A DNA stretch of 64,000 nucleotides from JAFGFY01 sp964520425 (GTDB taxonomy: Bacteria > Desulfobacterota > DSM-4660 > Desulfatiglandales > HGW-15): NCBI GenBank assembly GCA_964520425.1, contig CAZFMX010000004.1, positions 1 to 64,000 on the forward strand, in the 5' to 3' direction. Of this stretch, positions 9,165-18,900 are shown one piece after another. The stretch's first letter is position 1, and each line of letters begins with the position of its first letter. The notes below the pieces were generated by a model, which made no database searches, was not told the DNA's origin, and was given only the letters and a program-made list of their open reading frames with translations. The position numbers and the translations under genes are program-made.

Positions 9165-10043
9165 CTATGACAGGTTGGCCTCGTTCAGAATTTGAGGAAG
9201 CCTGTCTTCCCAGCCTACGGTTGAGATCAGTACGCCGGCCATCCCCATCTCCTTTAGCTGGGTTATGATCTTTGCAGCAATAGTTATGCATTCCTGAACT
9301 TTATCAGGGGCCTTTTGAATACTTGTGATTATCTCAGAGGGAATGGAGGTCCCCTTTATGTTTCGATCAATGTATCGTGCCATTCCGGCGGATTTTAACA
9401 GGAGAACGGTAGGAATGATCGCCACTTGGGTTGTGTCCACTCTCTTAACAAATTGTTGGAAACGACGGGTGTCAAACACTGGGTTTGTTATGATATATTC
9501 TACCCCGAGATCTATCTTCTTTTTGAGGTTATCCAACTCGATTTCCAGAAGACCTCCCGGGGTGCCGGTGTCTATGGTAGAACCCACAAAATAGGTGGGT
9601 GATCCTTTCAACTCAATGCCAGCCAGATCTTTTCCCATCTGAAGTTTCTGAAGGGTTTCGAGGAGACCCATAACGTCCAAGTCATTAACAGCTCTGGCTT
9701 GAGGATGATCCCCGAAATTGATGTCCTCCCCTGCCGTGACCACGACATTCTTAATGCCCAGTGCTGATGCGGACAGGAGGTCGGCCTGAAGGGCTAGACG
9801 ATTCCTATCCCGACAACAGACCTGAAAAACCGTTTCGACTCCTGCTTCTTGCAGCACGGCGCACCCTCCCAAAGAACTCGCCTTCAGGACGGCATTCCCC
9901 ATTTCAGGGACTATGAGTGCATCTATGCGACCTTTTACTTGATTGGCACTCCTAAGAAAAGGCGAGAAGTCGATTCCTTTTGGCGGCTCAAATTCACCAA
10001 GGACAACGAAATTCCCCGATTTTATCTTTTCCTGTAACGGCAT
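9165..10043 (-). CDS. Divergent MetF-like methylenetetrahydrofolate reductase family protein (copy 3)
   Basis: 292 residues, recognisably the MetF TIM-barrel family (GEFEPPKG at 16, RDRNRLALQADLLSA near 80, LLKSAGMARYIDRN near 218) but clearly diverged from the other two copies. It lacks the CGPPRG and NITDNQ segments found in both, having EFEPPKG and IVPEMG instead. Start at 10043 has GGAGG at good spacing. It lies between the kinase pair and hdrA1 on the same strand with no MetV beside it. It could be a second-substrate reductase, a partner exchanging with MetF1/2, or a sensor paralogue; the sequence cannot decide. Confidence 0.85.
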   Translation of the reverse strand: MPLQEKIKSGNFVVLGEFEPPKGIDFSPFLRSANQVKGRIDALIVPEMGNAVLKASSLGGCAVLQEAGVETVFQVCCRDRNRLALQADLLSASALGIKNVVVTAGEDINFGDHPQARAVNDLDVMGLLETLQKLQMGKDLAGIELKGSPTYFVGSTIDTGTPGGLLEIELDNLKKKIDLGVEYIITNPVFDTRRFQQFVKRVDTTQVAIIPTVLLLKSAGMARYIDRNIKGTSIPSEIITSIQKAPDKVQECITIAAKIITQLKEMGMAGVLISTVGWEDRLPQILNEANLS

Positions 10044-10248
10044 ATGCTTGACCTCCAGTCCCCTTTGACCCCATCTTCCGTATTTGGCTCGAACTGATCG
10101 GTCCGGGACGAATAATTTGAAAAAACGATATGAACTTAAGAATCTAGACTCAACAGACGGTTAAGCAGTTTGTTCTTATGGTCAGGGTGTTCCCCAGAGA
10201 GTAGGGGATGTAGGCTTTTACTACAATAATTCCTATTTGGCAATCCCT

Positions 10249-11736
10249 TTAGGGGCTTTTCCCATCTTCCCTTATAACCGGTAGCAATATTCTAAAAGTA
10301 GTTCCTTTATCAGGAACGCTTTCCACGTCAATCGTACCATTATGACTTTCTACCACACCTTTTACTATGGTGAGTCCCAATCCTGTACCTGTCACATTAC
10401 GAGTCTTTTTGTTTTTTATACGGTAAAACTTGTCAAAGATCTTAGGGAGTTCTTCCGGGTCAATGCCTACTCCCGTGTCACTTACTTTGATTTCCATATA
10501 TTCCCCCAGGACCTGGGCATTCACTTCGACCCGACCCCCTTCAGGAGAATAATTGATGGCATTGGTGACAAGGTTATTGAGGATCTCTTCAATTCCTTTG
10601 GGATCCGCATGAACGGGCTTCATGTTCTTGCAGGAGTCAATAAGGGTAATTCCCTGCTTCTGGGCCCTGGGCTTCAACAGAGAGAGGGTATCCTTGATGA
10701 GTGATTCGATATCCGTAGGCACTCGATGTTGTACCTGTTTTCCCTCTTCAAGCTTCGCGATGTCCAAAAGATCATTGATCAGCTCAAGGAGTTGGTCTAT
10801 TTTCTTTACTCCCTTTCCTAGGAATTCCTCCTGCTTTTCCCCAAGAGGACCGAGTAACCCCTCTAGAAGGACAGTGTTTTGTTGCCTGATGGAAATCAAT
10901 GGACTTCGGAGTTCGTGGGCTACCATATTTATAAAATCTGATTTCATCTCGTCGAGTTGTCTAAAGGCGGTGATATCCTGCAAGACCGTGACTGTCCCGA
11001 CGAGCCCATCATCGGGGCCGAGGGCTGGTGCCGAAATGGCCCTCAGGACCATTTTCCCGGCGCTGATTTCCTGGGACACGAACTCATCTCTTGCAGATTC
11101 ACCGGTCTGGATACCCTCAAGTGTATTTCTCAGAGCCCTGTCATCTATAATCTGATTCACTAATACGGGATTTTCGACCTTTCCCGATATCTCCAGCAGC
11201 CTCATCAATGCGGGATTGTGAAGGACAACTTCCAGGTTGCGGTTAGTGACCATTACACCATCAGCCATACAGTTGATTATGGTCTTCAGCCGGCTTTTTT
11301 CCAGGTCGAGATCATAGAGGTTTCTCAATTTCTCCTCTTCATATGAGTGGGCTCTCTTTTCAAGCGCCCTCTTTTCGGCAGCCCGATTGATGGTTAAGAG
11401 AAACTGATCGATCTGGAAAGGCTTGGTTATAAAGTCATAAGCGCCCTGCTTCATACAATCCACGGCGGTATCCACGGTTCCATGTCCCGTGATAATGATG
11501 ACCGGGATGTCCGGATATTGAACGCGCGTTTTTTCCAGGACCTCCTCGCCACTCATGACAGGCATTTTCAGGTCGAGCAGGATAACATCTACGGTCTCTT
11601 TGTTCAGCAGATCCACAGCCTTTTGTCCGTTTTCAGCGGTCAAGACCTCATATCCCTTTCCCGTTAACACACGGCTGCATCCCTCCCTAACAACCTGCTC
11701 GTCATCTACAACCAATATCTTTGTTTTATGATCCAT
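10249..11736 (-). CDS. Receiver-PAS-histidine kinase hybrid
   Basis: 495 residues with no membrane segment, so cytoplasmic. An N-terminal receiver (acceptor Asp55 in LLDLKMP, Lys in ITKPF) is followed by a linker coiled coil (about 120-150), a PAS domain (about 150-260), a HisKA dimerisation domain with His274 (MVAHELRSPL), and a HATPase domain with N box, DTGVGI G1 box and GTGLGLTIVKG G2 box. With the receiver first, the kinase is probably itself controlled by another kinase, for example its neighbour at 11779-13350, 42 bp upstream on the same strand. Its own output is not identified. Confidence 0.93.
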   Translation of the reverse strand: MDHKTKILVVDDEQVVREGCSRVLTGKGYEVLTAENGQKAVDLLNKETVDVILLDLKMPVMSGEEVLEKTRVQYPDIPVIIITGHGTVDTAVDCMKQGAYDFITKPFQIDQFLLTINRAAEKRALEKRAHSYEEEKLRNLYDLDLEKSRLKTIINCMADGVMVTNRNLEVVLHNPALMRLLEISGKVENPVLVNQIIDDRALRNTLEGIQTGESARDEFVSQEISAGKMVLRAISAPALGPDDGLVGTVTVLQDITAFRQLDEMKSDFINMVAHELRSPLISIRQQNTVLLEGLLGPLGEKQEEFLGKGVKKIDQLLELINDLLDIAKLEEGKQVQHRVPTDIESLIKDTLSLLKPRAQKQGITLIDSCKNMKPVHADPKGIEEILNNLVTNAINYSPEGGRVEVNAQVLGEYMEIKVSDTGVGIDPEELPKIFDKFYRIKNKKTRNVTGTGLGLTIVKGVVESHNGTIDVESVPDKGTTFRILLPVIREDGKSP

Positions 11737-11778
11737 GATGAATGATAGCCCTTCTCCGAATTAACCGCTCGTGCTCAA

Positions 11779-13350
11779 TCAATTATCCAATCCGACAAAA
11801 AGAGGTTCTTCCGAGGTCCTCGCCACAAATCCCAGGGGGATCTCGATAACGAAGGTGGTCCCTCCCTCAGGAGGAGAGTCTATGGCAATGCTGCCACCGT
11901 GCAGAGAAATAATGTTCTTGGTAATCGTCAATCCCAGACCTGTTCCCTTTCCAGGGGCCTTGGTAGTAAAGAAAAAATCAAAGATCTTTTCCCGCATGTT
12001 CTCCGGGATACCTGGACCGGTATCAGAAACGCGGATATGGAACTGATTCTTTTCAGGTTCAAACCGCGCTTTGATATCCAGACGGCCGTTACCTTCCATG
12101 GCGTCTGCGGCATTCATGAAGAGATTGGTAAAGACCTGCTGGAGCTGGGCCATGTCACCCACCATGCTGGGCAGGTCCGAATCTATTTGTTTGGTGATGG
12201 ATATATTTTGAAAAAGGGCCTGATTGACCAAGAGAACCAGTGTCTTGTCAATCAATTCAGCTAAACTGAAAGAGGATATTTTGCCCACGGACTGCCTGCT
12301 AAACTCCAGTAGATCGGATACAATCCTTTTACATCTTAATGTCTGTTGAATGATTTCGTTTGCGTCATTGAAGTATTGGGGATTATCCTTCAAATTCTCC
12401 TTGAGCAGTTCGGCGAAGATCAGGATGCCGGACAGAGGGTTATTGATTTCATGAGCGACACCGGCGGCCATTCTGCCTATAGATGCGATTCTCTCTGATT
12501 CCACCAGTTGGAGGTGGGCATCCTCCAGGTCTTTTCTCATCTGGAGAACTTCCCTCATATCCCTAAAGACCCCGACACTGGCTGTCTCCTTGCCGTCAAT
12601 AGTGATGATAGAGGCGGATAAGGTGACCGGAATTTTCTCACCTTCCTTTGTGGTGATCGTCATGTTGGTAGGATTTAATTTCCCTGGAGGCCCGTGCCGG
12701 TCACTGCGCATCTTCTGCATGTTTTCTTTTGCCACATCTATGTCATAGAAGCTGCTTAAATGACCCATATCCGTCATCTCCCGGGCCGAGTATCCTGTCA
12801 GTGCTTCCATCCCTTGATTCCAGATCAGGACGTTTCCTTTGGTATCAGAGACAACAATGCCGTCCACAGTACTCTGGATCATATTTTGAAAAAAGGTGTT
12901 GGATTTTCGGGCTTCTTGTTCCAGCATAAATCTTTCCGTCACATCCCTGGATGCTTCAAGAATCTGGACCAATTCACCCTCTTTGTTACAGATGGGGGCA
13001 ATGGTGACTACGTCATAACGGATTTCGCCGCTATCATCGAGATATTCGTTGTAGACACTGATGGACCTATTCTCTTTGATCTCGTCAAGGCGCTGCCTTA
13101 TGTTACAGACTCGGCCAAGTTCATCACATGGTTGGTTGAACCCATACCTCACCAAGTAACAAGGTTTGCCCCGGACATCATCATAGCTTAGGCCGAGTTC
13201 ATTCAGAAAGGGTTGATTCACGGTGTCAATGGTCATATCCGTGTTGACAACCATGATTCTGTAAGGAATAGAATCTAGGATAAGTTGTGTATGGTTCTTG
13301 TCTTTTTCTCGGGAATCCGTTCCCTCTTTTCCTAATTCCATCTTTTCCAT
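11779..13350 (-). CDS. Soluble PAS-PAS histidine kinase (NtrB-like)
   Basis: 523 residues, no transmembrane segment. Two PAS domains (about 20-140 and 145-270) precede HisKA with His300 in AAGVAHEINNP and a HATPase domain (DTGPGIPENM, GTGLGLTITKN). The first PAS carries three cysteines (C64, C75, C82) in GKPCYLV...QPCDELGRVC, a spacing that could hold an Fe-S cluster or act as a thiol redox switch; this is inference. The kinase type usually works with NtrC-like regulators, and one is encoded at 1-739. Its position between two HdrA/MetF modules suggests control of them in response to redox state or a C1 signal. Confidence 0.93.
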   Translation of the reverse strand: MEKMELGKEGTDSREKDKNHTQLILDSIPYRIMVVNTDMTIDTVNQPFLNELGLSYDDVRGKPCYLVRYGFNQPCDELGRVCNIRQRLDEIKENRSISVYNEYLDDSGEIRYDVVTIAPICNKEGELVQILEASRDVTERFMLEQEARKSNTFFQNMIQSTVDGIVVSDTKGNVLIWNQGMEALTGYSAREMTDMGHLSSFYDIDVAKENMQKMRSDRHGPPGKLNPTNMTITTKEGEKIPVTLSASIITIDGKETASVGVFRDMREVLQMRKDLEDAHLQLVESERIASIGRMAAGVAHEINNPLSGILIFAELLKENLKDNPQYFNDANEIIQQTLRCKRIVSDLLEFSRQSVGKISSFSLAELIDKTLVLLVNQALFQNISITKQIDSDLPSMVGDMAQLQQVFTNLFMNAADAMEGNGRLDIKARFEPEKNQFHIRVSDTGPGIPENMREKIFDFFFTTKAPGKGTGLGLTITKNIISLHGGSIAIDSPPEGGTTFVIEIPLGFVARTSEEPLFVGLDN

Positions 13351-13474
13351 CTGGGTTGTAACCGTTCAGCGGCTAAGCCACGAGGAGGACGTGTCGACAA
13401 ATAGCCAAGGAACCTCGATTCACTAACGGCTCGCGATGTTGAAGCTTCCTGCAGGTCTCTCTAATTCCGCCGCC

Positions 13475-13765
13475 TCACGATGTTTCACTATCCAACCGCA
13501 ATATAAGTTTCTGTTCGAGATCCTTGATAATGTCCTTTAAACTAGGAGTCTCCTGGATAGGCCCTGAATTGTTCCATCCCTTGATCAGGGCCTCCTCTTT
13601 CTTTTTTCTGAATACTTCAATGTTGGAAGCCATGGTCTTCCACAGGAACAACTTCTGAAGGATATGCCGCTCCGGAGCAGTCAAATCGATCTCCGTATCA
13701 TATGTTTTTCCGTCTTTGGTGGTAATGATCACAGTGAAAAAGCAATAAAGAATCAAGTGTGACAA
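13475..13765 (-). CDS. Small protein of unknown function
   Basis: Up to 96 residues, not recognised. The N-terminus is beta-like (VIITTKDGKTYDTEIDL), followed by a charged helical region (HILQKLFLWKTMASN, RKKKEEALIKGW) and a helical tail. There is no signal peptide or cysteine motif beyond one Cys near the start. The start is uncertain: TTG at 13765, or GTG at 13732, which removes the odd hydrophobic leader; neither has a good ribosome site. It lies between the metF2 terminator and the kinase genes on the same strand, so it may head the regulatory transcription unit. Confidence 0.55.
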   Translation of the reverse strand: MSHLILYCFFTVIITTKDGKTYDTEIDLTAPERHILQKLFLWKTMASNIEVFRKKKEEALIKGWNNSGPIQETPSLKDIIKDLEQKLILRLDSETS

Positions 13766-13810
13766 TAAGTTGGTGCAATATCTTAAGGGACAAGTGCTGT
13801 AGAACTCAAG

Positions 13811-13830
13811 AAAAAAGCCTTCTCAGAAGG
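13811..13830 (-). terminator. Rho-independent terminator after metF2
   Basis: On the minus strand CCTTC-TGA-GAAGG forms a GC-rich stem followed by CTTTTTT, about 10 bp past the metF2 stop. It should end the hdrCBA-mvhD2-metV2-metF2 transcript. Confidence 0.8.
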
Positions 13831-13839
13831 ATGGCGTCA

Positions 13840-14772
13840 TCAAACCTTGGGTCTTGGAAGGAGACCGGCTCTCTCTGCGATCTCCGGGACTTTGTGTTCC
13901 CATTCGATGGCCATGAGATGAACACCGGCTACACCTTCCATCTCTTTAAATTCTTCAATCTGCTCGAGTGCGAATTTGATGCCCTCTTCAGCTACTTTCC
14001 CTTTTCCCGCTCCTCTCAGTCTATTGATCAGAGATTCGGGCACATCCATGCCGGGGACCGCTTTGGCCATATACTGGGCCATACCAAGGCTTTTCATGGG
14101 GGTGACTCCGGCCAAGATATAGCACTTCTCATGAAGACCCATATCGACCACCTTTTTCATAAAATCCCTAAAGATATCCATATTGTAAATGCATTGGGTC
14201 TGAACGAAATCCGCCCCTGAGGCGATCTTCTTTGCGAGTCGGTGAACCCGGAATTCAATGGGATCTGCAAATGGGTTGGAGGCAGCCCCTATAAAGAGCC
14301 TGGGCGAGACATCAAGCTGCTCCTCATTCAGGAATTTGCCCTCATCCCGCATCTTTTTGGCTAGGGAGATAAGTTGCATGGAGTCTAAGTCAAAGACGTT
14401 CTTGGCCTGGGGGTGGTTCCCAAAACGCTGGTGATCGCCGGAAAGACAGAGCATGTTTCGGATGCCTAAAGTATAGGCGCCCAGGATATCACTCTGCATG
14501 GCCAAACGGTTCCGATCACGGCAGACCATTTGATAATTGGGCTCAATTCCTTCTTGTATCAATATCGTGGAAGCGGCCCAGCTGGACATTCTAACCACCG
14601 CTGTCTGGTTATCGGTGATATTGACCGCATCTACCATCCCTTTCAGGTGGGCAGCCTTTTCCTTGAGATGGTCCGTATTCGCGCCCTTTGGGGGACCACA
14701 TTCGCCGGTAAAGGTAAAGTGCCCGGCTTTGAGGACCTTTTCAAGATTGCTTCCAGATTTCAGATCGTTCAT
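13840..14772 (-). CDS. metF: Methylenetetrahydrofolate reductase, MetF subunit (copy 2)
   Basis: 310 residues, closely similar along its whole length to copy 1 (CGPPKGANTD, INITDNQTAVVRM, CRDRNRLAMQSDILGA, LCLSGDHQRFG, GVTPMKSLGMAQYM). It starts inside the end of metV2 with a four-base ATGA overlap and is the last gene of the hdrCBA-mvhD2-metV2-metF2 run, followed directly by a terminator. The complete set next to it fits a cytosolic MetFV-HdrABC-MvhD complex. Whether it runs reductively or oxidatively depends on the organism. Confidence 0.95.
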   Translation of the reverse strand: MNDLKSGSNLEKVLKAGHFTFTGECGPPKGANTDHLKEKAAHLKGMVDAVNITDNQTAVVRMSSWAASTILIQEGIEPNYQMVCRDRNRLAMQSDILGAYTLGIRNMLCLSGDHQRFGNHPQAKNVFDLDSMQLISLAKKMRDEGKFLNEEQLDVSPRLFIGAASNPFADPIEFRVHRLAKKIASGADFVQTQCIYNMDIFRDFMKKVVDMGLHEKCYILAGVTPMKSLGMAQYMAKAVPGMDVPESLINRLRGAGKGKVAEEGIKFALEQIEEFKEMEGVAGVHLMAIEWEHKVPEIAERAGLLPRPKV

Positions 14773-15437
14773 TCTACCAGTCCCTCCTTAGCACTCTTTC
14801 GGGGCCCGCCGTCCCTTGAGGTCTGCCAATCCTTGGCTGGTGTTATTCGGAGTAGATCCTCCAGACGGCCCTGTTCCATTTTCTTTCTCACGATCATGTC
14901 CCAGACACAGTCAACTTCCCTTGAGATCTCACACTTTCCCTTGGCCGAACCGCCACAAGGCCCGTTGAGGAGGTTTTTAGAACAACGAGCAACGGGGCAT
15001 AGACCGCCGGTCAGGTGGAGGATGCAGTCTCCGCACATAAGACAGCGCTCAGTAAACAAACCCGGTCCCTCAACTACACCGATGAAAGTGGTGTTGAGTC
15101 CGGGCAGAATGATCTTCTCCGGCCATTTCTCGGAGGTGAACTGGACCCCGGCCCCGCAGGCGATGGAGAGAACGGCGTCGGCCCACTCGATCTGTTCTTT
15201 CGCGGAATCGAAGAATTCGTGTTCGCACTGCCGCTCGATTCCCCCATTCTTGATGTCGATCTCTATACCTTCCTGTTTGGCCTTCATCCTCAACATGGAG
15301 GCCAAGATCTCTGCTTCCTTATTCCCCCCCTCGTGGCAAATGGCCACGCAGGTGTTGCATCCGAAGATCAAGACCTTCCTGTATTCTTTGATCATGTCCC
15401 AGATGACTTCGAAGGATTTTTGTTTCCCGACAATCAT
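14769..15437 (-). CDS. metV: MetV, Fe-S/zinc partner of MetF (copy 2)
   Basis: 222 residues, the same length as copy 1 and alignable throughout: FGCNTCVAICHEGG near 25-38, RQCEHEF, RCLMCGDC, LCPVARC, NGPCGGSAKGKCEI. These cysteines are the metal-binding positions of the family. It begins six bases after the mvhD2 stop and overlaps metF2 by four bases, so MvhD, MetV and MetF should be made together. It probably bridges MvhD/HdrA to MetF. Confidence 0.95.
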   Translation of the reverse strand: MIVGKQKSFEVIWDMIKEYRKVLIFGCNTCVAICHEGGNKEAEILASMLRMKAKQEGIEIDIKNGGIERQCEHEFFDSAKEQIEWADAVLSIACGAGVQFTSEKWPEKIILPGLNTTFIGVVEGPGLFTERCLMCGDCILHLTGGLCPVARCSKNLLNGPCGGSAKGKCEISREVDCVWDMIVRKKMEQGRLEDLLRITPAKDWQTSRDGGPRKSAKEGLVE

Positions 15438-15443
15438 CTTAAT

Positions 15444-15968
15444 CTACTCCTTTCCGGAGTACTTGGATTCCGTTCCAGAATATCTGGATTCCGCAAGCCG
15501 AATGGGGGAGGGACCGAGCTTTTTGATCTTCTCTGTAAACTCGGTACAGATTTCCGCCCATCTGGGTCCCATGGCTGCGGAAAGGTTATACATCTCAAGC
15601 CGTTCCGGATCAATATCAACCTTAATTAATAGATTCTTTAGATACTCAATCCTCTTTCTGGCGTTTGTATTTCCTTCCAGGAAATGACACTGTCCGGGCA
15701 GTCACCCGGCAGCAAATACGCCGTCCATGCCTTTCTCGAACGCGCGAAGAACATAGATGTGGTCCAGCTTGCCTGTGCAAGGGAGCCTGATGATCTTTAC
15801 GTTTGTAGGATAGGAGAGCCGCATGACCCCAGAGAGGTCTGCGGCCGCGAAAGCGCAATAGTGGCAGGCAAAGGCCAGGATGTTGGGCGACCAGTCCGAA
15901 GGGATGTCGTGCGGTTTCTCTACGGAGGAGGTATCCTCCTGTGCCACGGTTGAAGCTTCTTCTGTCAT
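15444..15968 (-). CDS. mvhD: MvhD-type electron-transfer subunit with in-frame UGA (probable selenoprotein, copy 2)
   Basis: 174 residues when the UGA at 15704-15702 is read as Sec (residue 89). A reader stopping there gets only 88 residues and loses half of the domain. The first pair is cysteine here (C35-x-x-C38, ACHYCAFAAADLSG), unlike copy 1. The second pair, GCxxGxC in the family, is GULPGQC, so Sec replaces a different ligand position. After the UGA the frame continues with normal MvhD sequence (FLEGNTNARKRIEYL, EMYNLSAAMGPRWAE). There is a 20-residue N-terminal extension compared with copy 1. It begins 20 bp after hdrA2 with a GGGAGGA ribosome site. Confidence 0.92.
15669..15685 (-). 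promoter_or_regulatory. Candidate bacterial SECIS hairpin for MvhD2 Sec89
   Basis: In the mRNA, AUUUCC and GGAAAU form a perfect six-pair stem around the loop UGGAA. The stem starts 17 bases and the loop 23 bases after the UGA, matching the position of bacterial SECIS elements, and the loop has GG near its start. Confidence 0.65.
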
Positions 15969-15988
15969 GTTCTCTCTATCTTTCCTCC

Positions 15989-18900
15989 CTACATGCTCGT
16001 TCCTTCGGCCAGTGTATCTATCATGGCCAATATTTGCCCGTCTTTGAAGTTATTGACCTGAAATGCCTTGGCCGGACAGACACCCGCACAGATTCCACAT
16101 CCCATGCATTTGACCTCGTTGTGGCTTACCTTGCCCTCTTCGTCGATATAGGGTGAATCAAAGGGACAAACTCTGAAGCATGTGAGACAGGACATGCAGA
16201 TATCCCGGTTGTGCTTGGAAATAATCCCGGATACGGCCAGTTTGTCCTGAGACAGGATGACACCGGCGCGACCGGCAGCGGCTAGGGCCTGGGAAATAGT
16301 TTCATCCAGATTCTTGGGGGCATGGGCCAGTCCGCACAGGAAGATACCCTCGGACGGAAAGTCTACGGGACGAAGTTTGACGTGGGCCTCCAGCAGGTAG
16401 CCCTCCGGATTGCGCGTCAGTTTGTAAATCTTGGCGACCTCTTCTGTCGTTGGGTGCGGTCTGAGGCCCGTGGAAAGCACCAGCCAGTCCGCTTCAAACT
16501 CGACTTCTCGGCCGAGCATATCATCGAAGGTCTTGACCCGAAGATTGTCTTCTGAAACCTCCACCTGAGGTTTCCTTTCCGGGATATAGTTTACAAAGAT
16601 CACGCCCAAATCGCGCGCCTTAAAGTAGTAGTCTTCCCTGAGCCCGTATGTCCTGATGTCACGATAGAGGATGATGACCTGTGTATCAGGCGAGTGTTCT
16701 TTGATGGCGATAGCGTTCTTTATAGCGTCCTGACAGCAAATACGGGAGCAGTAATTATCAGGCTCCTCTCTGGAACCCACACACTGGATCATGACATATT
16801 TTTCGCCCGCTTGAACGCCATGATTGGCTGCAAGCCTCTTCTCCAGCATTCGCTGGGTGATCACCCTGTCGTTCTCCCCGTAAAGGTATTCCTTGGACTC
16901 ATATTCGGTACCGCCAATGGCCACGATAATAGCCCCATGCTCGAACGATGTTCCGTCAGTCAGGGTTGTCTTGAAGTTGCCCACAAAACCATCAGTGGAT
17001 TTGACCTCAAGCCCCGTGTGAATGGTGATGCGCGGGTGGGCCTGGATCTCTTCGATTTTGGTCTTTAAAAAACCCTGCACATCGCTTTTATCCAGTGTAT
17101 GAAAAAGATTGCGAGCCAGACCGCCCAGGTCAATCTCCTTTTCCACCAGGTGGACATCAAAACCCTGATCACCCAGTGAAAGGGCCGCGGTGATGCCGGC
17201 TACTCCGCCGCCAATGACCATGGCCCCGGGAATCACGCCCACCGAGTCGGTGGTGACCGGCTCCAGCAGCCTGACCTTGGCTATATTCATTTTAACAATG
17301 CTGATGGCCTTTTCTGTGGCATCTTCATTCTGTCCCATGTGACACCAGGAGCATTGCTCGCGGATATCGGCAAGCTCGAACAAATACTTGTTCAGTCCGG
17401 CTTCACGGATAGTGTCCTGGAACAGGGGCTCGTGGGTTCTTGGTGTGCAAGAAGCCACCAAGACCCTGTTCAAATTTTTCTCCTTGACGATCTCCTTTAT
17501 TCGCTCTTGTGTGTTCTGTGCGCAGGCGTACATTGTATTTTCAGCATGTATAACGCCCTGTTCACCTTTCACAGATTCGACCACCTTTTCCACATCTACG
17601 GTCTGGCTGATATTGATTCCGCAGTGACAGACGAATACCCCGATTCTGGGCTCTTCTTTGGTGATGTCTGTTTCCGGCGGGAGTTCTCTGGTCACCGTCT
17701 CTGTGCCCCTGGCCTCACCCAGCAAAGCCATAGCCTCTCCCGCTACAGCGCTTCCCTGCATCACGGTCTCGGGTATGTCCTTGGGGGATTGGAATATACC
17801 CGTGACAAACACACCATCTTGAGAGGTATTAACCGGCTGAAATTGGGTTGTTCTGGGAAAGCGGTGGTCATTGAGCGCAATATCAAAGGTCTTGGCCAAA
17901 TCATCCACGTCCGAGTGGGGCTGAAAGCCGATGGAGAGGACGACCATGTCAAAGGTTTCGTCCACCAGGGTTCCATCCTCTTTAGCATAGCGCAGCACCA
18001 GGTTACCTGTTCCGGGTTCTTCCCTTATTGCCGAGATCATGGCCCGTTGATACCGGACGCTGTAGTCGTTCTTGGCACGATCCACATACTTGTCAAAGTC
18101 CTTTCCAAAGGCTCTCAGCTCCATAAAGAAAATGGTGGGATGAATTCGGCTATCATGTTCGGTGGCAATAATGGCCTGCTTGGTGGCATACATACAACAG
18201 ACCGAAGAACACCAGGGATTGGCATTGTGTCGGTCCCGGGATCCTACACATTGAATCCACGCGATTTTTTCAGGATGCTTTCCGTCGCTGGGGCGCTTGA
18301 CCGTTCCCTGGTACGGGCCGGACGCGGAAAGGATGCGCTCAAACTGAATGGACGACACCACGTTGGGCCAACGGCCAAACCCCAGTTCCTGTCGGACGCC
18401 GGCGTCATAGCGGGCGAGACCTGGGGACAGAATAATGGACCCCACATTGATTTCCATGGTCTCGGGTTGCTGCGCGTGGGTCTCCAGTGTTACCGCTCCA
18501 GGAAGACAGGCCTCCACGCACTGAAAACACTCGCAGCAATATGAACAATTCAAACACCGATGGGCCTCTGTCTGACCGGTCTCTATATCCAGACCCAGCT
18601 CCACTTCCTTGAAGTTTCCTTCTCGCTTTTCAACAGGCAACTCCGGCATTTTGGCTCGATCCTTCTTGTGTTGGCCTTTTGGAATAGGACGGTAGACCGG
18701 ATCCTCTTTGGTGATGGGTTCCCGTCCCTCGGCCATGTCCCGTCCGTCCAAATAACGGACAATGGATTCGGCTGCCTCCCGGCCTGAGGCAACGGCACCA
18801 ATGGCCACCCATGGACCGGTCTGCACATCTCCACCCGCAAAAACACCGTCGCAGTTGGTGGCATAGGTGATGGAATCCGTTTCAACCGTACCCCACCGAG

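Noticed and set aside
14530..15687. 385-codon open frame on the plus strand
   Set aside because: Antisense to metF2, metV2 and mvhD2; no recognisable domain.
17339..18544. 401-codon open frame on the plus strand
   Set aside because: It lies antisense to hdrA2, whose protein motifs are certain; GC-rich codon bias makes the mirror frame open.
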